Source: Nitriliruptoraceae bacterium
GTDB taxonomy: Bacteria; Actinomycetota; Nitriliruptoria; Nitriliruptorales; Nitriliruptoraceae
NCBI GenBank assembly: GCA_007121975.1
Contig: SKJO01000268.1
Location: forward strand, 1 to 6,364
Direction: 5' to 3'
DNA length: 6,364 bases
The notes beneath the pieces are model-generated. The model was given only the letters and a program-made list of their open reading frames with translations, searched no databases and was not told where the DNA came from. A program made the translations under genes and the position numbers. Positions 1 through 4,892 of this stretch are shown here, piece after piece (the first letter of the stretch is position 1; each line of letters opens with the position of its first letter).

Positions 1-653
1 CCGGGGTGCTGGCCCCGACCGAGGCCCGGGCGCTGCTCACCGCCCGGGCCGGCGCGCTGCAGGCCGGGCCCGCCACCGCCCAGGACGCCATGGTCGCGGC
101 GGTGCGCGTGTCGCGGCTGGTCGTCGAACTGCTCGTCGACGAGCACGACGACCTCGTGCTCGAAGGAGAGGCGGCCGAGGAGCAGCTCACGGTCGCGGGC
201 TCCCGGGACGCGCTGGCCTGGCTCGAGGGCCGGATCCGCGATGCGGGCGGTGCCTGTGTGCCGCTCGAGGGCTTCGCTCCCTGGCGATCCGAGGTCACCG
301 CTGCGGTCCGGGCAGCGGTGCGCGGGGTTCTGGCGTCGGTACCGCTGCGCACACCGCGCCTGCCGTTGTTCGGTGCCACCACCGGCGGACTGCTCGCCAC
401 CTCGACGCAGGCGCAGGCCGCGTTGGTGGCACAGGCCGGCAGCCCACGGCGCTGGCGCGAGGTGCAGCAGGCTCTGGTCGCCGGCGGGGTGGCCGGGGTC
501 GTGGAGCTGCCTCCCGTGACCGGGCTGCGCGGCCTGGCCGGGCGCAGCATGCCCGGGGTGCAGGCCCATGCGGTCGGTGACCACGCTGCCCTGGAGCGGT
601 GCGCGCGAGCCCTGGTCGGGTCCCGCGCGCAGCGTCGTGCCTTCGCTGCCTGA
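1..653 (+). CDS. FabD-like ACP S-malonyltransferase (acyltransferase domain), 5' end outside window, probable active-site variant
   Basis: C-terminal two thirds of a FabD/acyltransferase-fold protein. The frame is open from base 3, and the GTG at 6 corresponds to the internal G-V-L segment that in FabD follows the GHSLGE nucleophile motif, so the true start and catalytic Ser lie upstream of the window. Numbering from that GTG, RAGALQ (14-19) matches the RGxLMQ segment with the carboxylate-binding Arg; residues 61-88 match the ferredoxin-like subdomain; RRWREVQQAL (148-157) matches the SPVRWxExV segment; VVELPP (165-170) matches the VELGPG segment. FabD normally has a GPFHS motif with the catalytic His. 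Here the aligned residues are APWRS (91-95), with Arg94 in place of His. The N-x-N-S-P-G-Q segment is also gone (EGEAAEEQ instead). Malonyl transfer to ACP by the usual Ser-His dyad is therefore doubtful. No fabH, acpP or fabF follows; upstream genes are unseen. Family assignment is fairly secure, activity is not. Confidence 0.75.
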   Translation, partial: GVLAPTEARALLTARAGALQAGPATAQDAMVAAVRVSRLVVELLVDEHDDLVLEGEAAEEQLTVAGSRDALAWLEGRIRDAGGACVPLEGFAPWRSEVTAAVRAAVRGVLASVPLRTPRLPLFGATTGGLLATSTQAQAALVAQAGSPRRWREVQQALVAGGVAGVVELPPVTGLRGLAGRSMPGVQAHAVGDHAALERCARALVGSRAQRRAFAA

Positions 654-663
654 CGCGTCAGGC
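648..663. terminator. 16-bp perfect palindrome at fabD-like/usp tail-to-tail junction
   Basis: GCCTGACGCGTCAGGC is self-complementary over 16 bp and contains the TGA stop of the plus-strand gene (651-653) and the TGA stop of the minus-strand gene (658-660) in its two halves. In RNA from either strand it can form a 6-bp stem with a CGCG loop. No T-tract follows on either side. Bidirectional termination is an inference from position and symmetry. Confidence 0.4.
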
Positions 664-1068
664 GTCGGTCGGGCTGGCCTTGACCGCGAGCACCGCGCAG
701 TCAGCGTGCAGCAGGATGTCCTGCGAGTTGCTGCCGAGCACGAGCTTGCCGACCGGCGACCGGCGACGCAGACCGATCACGATCAGGTCGGCCTCCTCGT
801 CGCGTGAGGCCTGCAGCAGGTCCTCGGAGGGAGCGTTGCCCCGGGCGTACTCGACCAGCCGGTAGCGGATGCCGCTGTCGGCGAGTCGACGCTCGAGCGC
901 CTCGAACTCCTCGCGGTACTCGATCACCTGCTCGAGTTCGTCGCGCTGTCCCCCGCGCATCGAGTGCACGACGAGCAGCTCGGCATCCCTCAGCTGCGTC
1001 TCCTCGATGGCCCGGATCAAGGCCGCACGGCCCTCCGGTGTCCGGATGAACCCCGCCACGATCTTCAT
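658..1068 (-). CDS. Universal stress protein, UspA family (136 aa)
   Basis: Single-domain universal stress protein of typical length. It begins KIVAGF (strand 1), then TPEGRAAL leading into helix 1 and ELLVVH (strand 2). Near the C-terminus ADLIVIGLRRRSPVGKLVLG is followed by SNSQDILLHADCAVLAVK. The family ATP-binding signature G-2x-G-9x-G-S/T is recognisable as G99 to G112-S113, but the second Gly is Arg, and the Asp usually found at the end of strand 1 is absent. This pattern occurs in a TPEGRAAL-type Usp branch, so it is probably a subfamily trait; ATP binding cannot be assumed. The start at 1068 is preferred because GGAG at 1079-1082 lies 10 nt upstream, while the alternative ATG at 1077 (adding MGT) is only 1 nt from that site. 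It follows the transporter gene on the same strand after about 80 bases and could be co-transcribed or use its own promoter. Usps are cytoplasmic stress and stationary-phase proteins. Confidence 0.9.
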   Translation of the reverse strand: MKIVAGFIRTPEGRAALIRAIEETQLRDAELLVVHSMRGGQRDELEQVIEYREEFEALERRLADSGIRYRLVEYARGNAPSEDLLQASRDEEADLIVIGLRRRSPVGKLVLGSNSQDILLHADCAVLAVKASPTDA

Positions 1069-1082
1069 GGTGCCCATTCTCC

Positions 1083-1105
1083 ATCGGCCGATTGGCTCGA
1101 TGCTA
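1083..1105 (-). promoter_or_regulatory. Possible usp promoter -10 with overlapping palindrome
   Basis: On the minus strand, TAGCAT (complement of 1100-1105) fits the actinobacterial TANNNT -10 consensus and would put a transcription start near 1092, giving a leader of about 15-25 nt. A perfect 10-bp palindrome ATCGGCCGAT (1083-1092) sits at that predicted start and next to the ribosome-binding site, where an operator would act. No convincing -35 box is visible, so this is a candidate only. Confidence 0.25.
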
Positions 1106-1108
1106 GCC

Positions 1109-1148
1109 GCCTCGCGTGCCGGGGGGTGGAAGAATGCCGATGCGAGGC
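1109..1148 (-). other. Inverted repeat just after transporter stop codon
   Basis: GCCTCGC (1109-1115) and GCGAGGC (1142-1148) form a 7-bp inverted repeat with a 26-nt loop, starting 1 base beyond the transporter stop codon. In minus-strand RNA it could form a stem between the transporter and usp messages, acting as a weak terminator, an attenuator or a processing/stability element. The large loop and lack of a U-tract make strong termination unlikely. Confidence 0.25.
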
Positions 1149-1149
1149 T

Positions 1150-2922
1150 TCAGTGCCGCCCGTCGAGGTCCTCGTGCCGGTCATCGTTGCCCTCACGCCG
1201 GTCGTCATGGTCGACGTCGTCGGTTGGATCCAGCCCGTCGGCGGTCAGCTGCTGGTCACGGATGGCGCGGTGGGCGAGCCGCAGGCTCTCACGCGACCCG
1301 GTGACCGCGAACAGGAACGCGTCGCGCTGGACCACCAGCACCTCGAGGTCGGTCAGCGCCACGACCGTCGCGTTGCGTGGTTGGTCGTGCAGCAGGGCGG
1401 TCTCCCCGAAGCCGGCGCCGGACTCCAGGACGCTGACCGGTCGGCCGTCACGGACCACCTGCGCTGCGCCTGACTTGATGGCGTAGTAGGCGTCGCCGGG
1501 CTCGCCCTGGGTGATGATCACCGCGCCGGCGGGGTAGCGCTGCCAGCGGCTGCCCCGGGCCACCTGCTCGAGGGCGCCGGGCGCCAGCGCGGCGAGCATC
1601 GGCACCCGGCACAGCACCGCCAGCCCATCCTCGGGCAGGGGAGCCTCCAGGTCGAGTCGCCGGATGCGTGGCCACAGCACGGCCCCGGCCACCGGCAGGA
1701 CCAGCGAGGCTGCGAGCACGGCTCCCTCGGCGCCGAACAGGGCCACGAACACCGGCACCAGCGCCGATCCGACCGCGGTCCCGGCGGTCAGCAGCGCCTC
1801 CTGGACCCCGAAGACGCGGGCCAGCACGCCGGGGGTGACCGTGCGCTGCAGCAGGGTGCGCGCCGCGACGTCGACGTAGGCCTTGCCCGCTCCCGCGATG
1901 CCGAACAGTACGGCGGCGGTCAGGAACGAGGAACTGAACGTGATCAGCGCGATCGGCACGCTGGTCGCCAGGATCCCCAGCCCGATCGCCGGGGTGAGCC
2001 GGCGCCGGCCGATCAGCGACACCGTCGCGCCGGCCCCGACGATCGCGCCGATGCCCAGCGCCGAGGTGAGCAGGCCCGGTCCGGCGGCCCCGGTCGCGAG
2101 CAGCTCCAGCGCGATGACCACCGCCAGGACCTCGAGCAGGCCGACGACGACGAACTGCCCCCCGACCAGGGTGCTGAGCACGTTGGCGGCCGGGTCGCGC
2201 ACCACGGTGCGGATCCCCTCATGGACATCCGCCCAGTAGGAGGGCTCGTCTCCGGCACGGTCGGCGGCCCCGATCTCGAGTCCGGGATCGGGTGTGGCCG
2301 CCTCGATCCCGCGGGTTGCGAGCGCGGAGAGCAGGCCGGCGACGGTCATCGCGAGGAACAGGACGCCGGCGCTCACCGCCAGCATCAGCACGCCCGCGAG
2401 CGCCGGGCCGGCGAAGTCGGCGGCGCCCTCGGTGGTGGTCGATGCGGTGTTGCCCGCGGTCAGCTCCTCCGGGGTACGGGCGATCTCGGGCAGCAGCGCG
2501 TAGTGCGCCGGCCGTGACAGGGTCATGGCACAGGCTGCGGTTGCGCTCGCCACGCACACCACCCAGAAGGGCGCGGCGAGCAGCAGCGTCCCGGCGGTCA
2601 GCAGGTTGGTGGCCGCCTGAGCGAGGTAGCCGAGGCGCAGGGCCCGGGGACGTGGCACCCGGTCGGCGAGCACCGAACCGAGCGGAGCGACGAGCGTGGC
2701 CGGGATGAGCTGCGCGACCGCGATGATCCCGGCGGCTCGGGCGCCCCCGATCCCGTGCGCCCAGACCAGCAGCGCCACCCAGGTCGCCATCTCCGCGGTC
2801 CCGAACAGCCCGAAGGCTGCCAGCGCCCGGCGCATCGCCGGGTTGCGCAGGACCGCGGCCAGCGTGACGAGTGCGGTCGGTCGCGCGACCCGGAGGGAGT
2901 CCTCGGGCTCCGCGGTGTCCAT
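1150..2922 (-). CDS. MFS transporter fused to C-terminal cyclic-nucleotide-binding domain (590 aa)
   Basis: Two-part protein. Residues about 30-420 hold twelve predicted membrane helices in six-plus-six arrangement with a polar central loop (about 205-245). The loop after helix 2, GSVLADRVPRPRAL (82-95), is the MFS motif A; the set resembles the EntS-like/MFS_3 exporter group. Residues about 438-545 are a cyclic nucleotide monophosphate-binding (Crp-type) domain: YPAGAVIITQGEPGDAYYAI leads into the beta-roll, and the phosphate-binding cassette reads FGETALL (505-511) then PRNATV (515-520), keeping the Glu and phosphate-contacting Arg516 but with Asn517 where Crp has Ser. The last 30 residues are Asp/Arg/His-rich. 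Substrate and ligand are unknown. The family suggests export of a small molecule, and the fused domain suggests gating by cAMP, cGMP or another nucleotide (inference). Start ATG 2922 has GGAG (2927-2930) 4 nt upstream. Likely first gene of a unit with usp. Confidence 0.9.
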   Translation of the reverse strand: MDTAEPEDSLRVARPTALVTLAAVLRNPAMRRALAAFGLFGTAEMATWVALLVWAHGIGGARAAGIIAVAQLIPATLVAPLGSVLADRVPRPRALRLGYLAQAATNLLTAGTLLLAAPFWVVCVASATAACAMTLSRPAHYALLPEIARTPEELTAGNTASTTTEGAADFAGPALAGVLMLAVSAGVLFLAMTVAGLLSALATRGIEAATPDPGLEIGAADRAGDEPSYWADVHEGIRTVVRDPAANVLSTLVGGQFVVVGLLEVLAVVIALELLATGAAGPGLLTSALGIGAIVGAGATVSLIGRRRLTPAIGLGILATSVPIALITFSSSFLTAAVLFGIAGAGKAYVDVAARTLLQRTVTPGVLARVFGVQEALLTAGTAVGSALVPVFVALFGAEGAVLAASLVLPVAGAVLWPRIRRLDLEAPLPEDGLAVLCRVPMLAALAPGALEQVARGSRWQRYPAGAVIITQGEPGDAYYAIKSGAAQVVRDGRPVSVLESGAGFGETALLHDQPRNATVVALTDLEVLVVQRDAFLFAVTGSRESLRLAHRAIRDQQLTADGLDPTDDVDHDDRREGNDDRHEDLDGRH

Positions 2923-2950
2923 CGTGCTCCCCCCGTGCTGATCGGCGGCG

Positions 2951-2969
2951 GGACGTTAGTCCAACGTCC
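2951..2969. promoter_or_regulatory. 19-bp perfect dyad between divergent transporter and DUF2071 genes
   Basis: GGACGTTAGTCCAACGTCC has 7-bp perfect arms around a 5-nt centre (AGTCC). It lies 28 bases upstream of the transporter ATG and 55 upstream of the DUF2071 ATG. On the minus strand it contains TAACGT, which fits a TANNNT -10 box for the transporter, so a bound repressor would cover that promoter. Size and symmetry suit a TetR- or GntR-type dimeric regulator, but no regulator gene lies in the window. Confidence 0.45.
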
Positions 2970-3024
2970 TGTGCGGTGCGCAGACCCGAACCCCGGTCAC
3001 CTCCCACCACCCGCGGAATCCCCC

Positions 3025-3774
3025 ATGCGCCAGCGCACCGAGCAGGTCTCGCCCCTGCCCGTCGCACCGGTCGTGCGTCCCCTTCTGCTGATGCGCTGGC
3101 AGGCCCTGACCTACCTGCACTGGGCTCTGGACCCAGCACTGGTCGCCGCTCGCCTGCCCGCGGGGCTGGTCCCCGACGAGTCTGGCGGGCGGGCCTACGT
3201 GGGACTGGTGCCCTTCGAGATGGCGGGAATCCGGCTCGGGCCGGGCCGCCTGCCCCTGCCCCAGGGCCGGTTCCCGGAGACCAACGTGCGCACCTACGTC
3301 ATCGGTCCCGATGGGGGCCGGGGCGTGTACTTCCACTCGCTGGACATCACGCGGCTCGCGCCCGTGGTGGTGGCCCGGCTCGGCTACCAGCTGCCCTACA
3401 CCTTCTCGCAGATGCGCCTGGCGCGCCGCGGGGATCGACTGGCCTACCGCGCGACGCGGCGCTGGCCGGCCCCGCGCGGCGCCTCGAGCCACGTCATCGT
3501 CGAGGTGCAGCAGCCGCTCGGACCGGACGACACCACCGAACTCGACCACTTCCTGTCCGCCCGGTGGTCGTTGTACACCGCGCTGCCGGGCGGGGCGATC
3601 TGGCGGGCCCGGGTCGACCACGCGCCCTGGAAGCTGCACGCGGCGCGGGTGCGCCACCTCGACGACGAGTTGGTCGCTGCGGCCGGCTACCCGACCGGGC
3701 TCGGTGAGCCCGACCACGTACGGGTCGCCGATGCCGTAACGGTGCGCGTGGGTGCGCCGCGCCGCGTGGGCTGA
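3025..3774 (+). CDS. DUF2071 (YqjF-like) family protein (249 aa)
   Basis: Complete DUF2071-family protein of the usual length (about 230-260 residues). Hallmarks in order: RWQALTYLHWALDPALVAARLP (24-45), GRAYVGLVPFEMAGIR (55-70), FPETNVRTYV (83-92), GVYFHSLD (100-107), ARLGYQLPYTFSQM (117-130), FLSARWSLYT (176-185) and DHAPWKLHAA (198-207). No signal peptide or membrane helix is evident, so it should be soluble and cytoplasmic. The fold is related to the acetoacetate decarboxylase-like superfamily, but no reaction is established for DUF2071 and I assign none. The ATG at 3025 is the best-placed start, yet it has no Shine-Dalgarno sequence (CGCGGAATCCCCC precedes it). A leaderless message or in-frame GTG starts at 2935 or 2971 are possible, although those would cross the dyad. 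Divergent from the transporter gene, convergent with lgt. Confidence 0.88.
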   Translation: MRQRTEQVSPLPVAPVVRPLLLMRWQALTYLHWALDPALVAARLPAGLVPDESGGRAYVGLVPFEMAGIRLGPGRLPLPQGRFPETNVRTYVIGPDGGRGVYFHSLDITRLAPVVVARLGYQLPYTFSQMRLARRGDRLAYRATRRWPAPRGASSHVIVEVQQPLGPDDTTELDHFLSARWSLYTALPGGAIWRARVDHAPWKLHAARVRHLDDELVAAAGYPTGLGEPDHVRVADAVTVRVGAPRRVG

Positions 3775-3779
3775 GCCGA

Positions 3780-3798
3780 CCCGAGCTCAGCGCTCGGG
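3780..3798. terminator. Bidirectional hairpin terminator candidate, DUF2071/lgt junction
   Basis: CCCGAGC (3780-3786) and GCTCGGG (3792-3798) form a perfect 7-bp GC-rich stem with a 5-nt loop holding the lgt stop codon (TGA, complement of 3787-3789). It begins 5 bases after the DUF2071 stop. A compact, symmetric stem between two tail-to-tail genes fits a bidirectional terminator; there is no T-tract, as is common in high-GC actinobacteria. Confidence 0.5.
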
Positions 3799-4755
3799 GT
3801 CGTCGGGCGCGTCGACGGCCTCGCCAAGGTCCTCTTCGGGGGCGTCCGCCTCGGGCATGTCGTCGGGTGCGTCGGACCCATCGGACTCGTCGGGGTCGTC
3901 GGGTGCGTCGGACTCGTCGGGGTCGTCGGACTCGTCGGGGTCGTCGGACTCGGGATCCTTGGGCGGACCGTGCCGCTCCCAGTAGCGCAGGCCCACGACC
4001 CCGATCACCACCACGAGGATCGCGATGAGGTTGTTGCGCGACAGGCCGAGGTAGCGCTCGGCGGTGTCGATGCGCAGCAGCTCGATCCAGCCCCGGCCGA
4101 TCCCGTAGCCGATCAGGTAGACGAACAGCAGCGAGCCGCGGCGGCGCAGCCAGCCCTTGCGGTCGATCCACAGCAGCACGCCGACCAGCCCCAGGTTCCA
4201 CAGCGACTCGTAGAGGAAGGTGGGGTGGAAGGTGGTGGCGTCGGTGTAGCCGGGGCGCCGGAAGCGTTCCTCGACCTCGAGCGCCCAGGGTACGTCGGTC
4301 GGGCGGCCGTAGAGCTCCTGGTTGAAGTAGTTGCCCCACCGTCCGATCGCCTGGGCCAGGGGCAGCGCCGGCGCGAAGGCATCGAGCATGGCCGGCAGGT
4401 CGGCCTTCACACGCCGCAGGTAGAGGATCACCGCCAGCGCACCGCCAGCAAGCCCCCCGAAGAAGGTCAGCCCACCCTGCCAGATCGCCAGGATGTCGCC
4501 CGGTCGGGTCAGGAAGTCGTCGAACCGAGGGATCACATACCCGATCCGCGCGCCGATGAGCCCGCCGATCAGCGCGAGCATCCCGGCCCGCTCGGCCACG
4601 GCCGGCTCACCGCCGAAGCGCGCGTAGCGCGACACGAGCAGCTGGAAGGCCAGCAGCGCGCCGACGGCGATCAGCAGCCCGTACATGCGCAGGTCGAGCG
4701 GGCCCAGCGACAGCCCGCTGAACGGCGGCGGAGGGATGTTGGCGACCACGGACAC
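3787..4755 (-). CDS. lgt: Prolipoprotein diacylglyceryl transferase with acidic C-terminal extension (322 aa)
   Basis: Lgt transfers diacylglycerol from phosphatidylglycerol to the lipobox Cys of prelipoproteins, the first lipoprotein maturation step, in the cytoplasmic membrane. Seen here: MYGLLIAVG (24-32) with the conserved Tyr, GGLIGARIGY (64-73), the signature AIGRWGNYFNQELYGRP (136-152) with Arg139 and Asn142 matching E. coli Arg143 and Asn146, HPTFLYESLWNL (177-188), and IELLRID (224-230) with Arg228 matching Arg239. E. coli His103 is replaced by Phe99 (GGLTFFGG), a position not kept in actinobacterial Lgt. About seven hydrophobic helices precede residue 260. From about 264 to the end runs an Asp/Ser/Pro/Glu tail without Lgt homology, expected at the cytoplasmic C-terminus. 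Start chosen: GTG 4755, with GAGG (4764-4767) 8 nt upstream. An in-frame GTG at 4821 would add 22 residues but has its purine run almost touching it. Not next to trp genes here. Confidence 0.93.
   Translation of the reverse strand: MSVVANIPPPPFSGLSLGPLDLRMYGLLIAVGALLAFQLLVSRYARFGGEPAVAERAGMLALIGGLIGARIGYVIPRFDDFLTRPGDILAIWQGGLTFFGGLAGGALAVILYLRRVKADLPAMLDAFAPALPLAQAIGRWGNYFNQELYGRPTDVPWALEVEERFRRPGYTDATTFHPTFLYESLWNLGLVGVLLWIDRKGWLRRRGSLLFVYLIGYGIGRGWIELLRIDTAERYLGLSRNNLIAILVVVIGVVGLRYWERHGPPKDPESDDPDESDDPDESDAPDDPDESDGSDAPDDMPEADAPEEDLGEAVDAPDDPER
3863..3952. repeat. 9-bp tandem repeat, ten units, inside lgt 3' end
   Basis: Ten consecutive 9-base units, all beginning TCGG. Most are TCGGACTCG or TCGGGGTCG, with TCGGGTGCG at 3863 and 3899 and TCGGACCCA at 3872. 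The pair forms an 18-bp unit, present exactly at 3908-3925, 3926-3943 and 3881-3898. In lgt (minus strand) each unit is three codons: DES, DDP, DES, DDP, DES, DAP, DDP, DES, DGS, DAP. Unit length keeps the reading frame, so copy number can vary without breaking the gene. Confidence 0.85.
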
Positions 4756-4763
4756 CGGCAGAT

Positions 4764-4767
4764 CCTC
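4764..4767 (-). promoter_or_regulatory. Ribosome-binding site that favours lgt start at 4755
   Basis: On the minus strand GAGG lies 8 nt ahead of the GTG at 4755. This start gives an N-terminus (VSVVANIPPPPF) ahead of the first membrane helix similar in length to other Lgt proteins. The alternative GTG at 4821 lacks a properly spaced site. Confidence 0.5.
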
Positions 4768-4829
4768 GTCGGGTGCGGCGGGAAGGTAGCCCTCCTGGCA
4801 ACGCCTGAGGCTCCCGGCCACTTCCCACG

Positions 4830-4846
4830 GCCCGGGTATCCCGGGC
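4830..4846. promoter_or_regulatory. 17-bp perfect dyad between divergent lgt and DUF2254 genes
   Basis: GCCCGGGTATCCCGGGC has 7-bp perfect arms around TAT. It lies in the 137-base gap between the lgt start (4755) and the DUF2254 start (4893), about 75 bases from lgt and 47 from DUF2254. It could be an operator or part of an lgt leader hairpin. Promoter boxes nearby are weak: TACCTT at 4868-4873 fits TANNNT for the DUF2254 gene but has no clear -35 partner. Confidence 0.35.
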
Positions 4847-4881
4847 TCCGAAGCGTCCTGCGCGCCGTACCTTCGGCATCC

Positions 4882-4886
4882 GGAGG
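4882..4886 (+). promoter_or_regulatory. Ribosome-binding site of DUF2254 gene
   Basis: GGAGG ends 6 nt before the GTG at 4893. This near-ideal site and spacing fixes the start and supports the GTG initiation codon. Confidence 0.75.
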
Positions 4887-4892
4887 TGCGAC

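Noticed and set aside
869..1486. Plus-strand Ser/Arg-rich frame opposite usp and the end of the transporter
   Set aside because: Antisense shadow with no family motifs; both overlapped genes are well supported.
2755..3024. Upstream extension of the DUF2071 reading frame
   Set aside because: It would overlap the transporter start antisense and cover the dyad; the added residues have no DUF2071 homology.
2219..3139. Minus-strand reading frame (306 aa) over the start of the transporter and the divergent gap
   Set aside because: Arg/Gly/Ala-rich, a different frame from the transporter, and it would run through the promoter gap and into the DUF2071 gene.
3863..3952. Short regular repeats as a possible CRISPR array
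   Set aside because: Units are 9 bp, contiguous without unique spacers, and in frame within lgt; they encode an acidic tail.
3494..4339. Minus-strand reading frame (281 aa) across the DUF2071/lgt junction
   Set aside because: Extremely Arg-rich product typical of high-GC shadow frames; it ignores the lgt and DUF2071 stops and the hairpin between them.
4756..4821. 22-residue N-terminal extension of lgt from the GTG at 4821
   Set aside because: No properly spaced ribosome-binding site, and the extra residues do not resemble Lgt; the GTG at 4755 has GAGG 8 nt upstream.
4756..4829. Possible riboswitch in the lgt leader (AGGAGG-like run at 4790-4796)
   Set aside because: I could not match it to a known riboswitch fold; the purine run is too far from the start (about 34 nt) and no start codon lies at proper distance from it.
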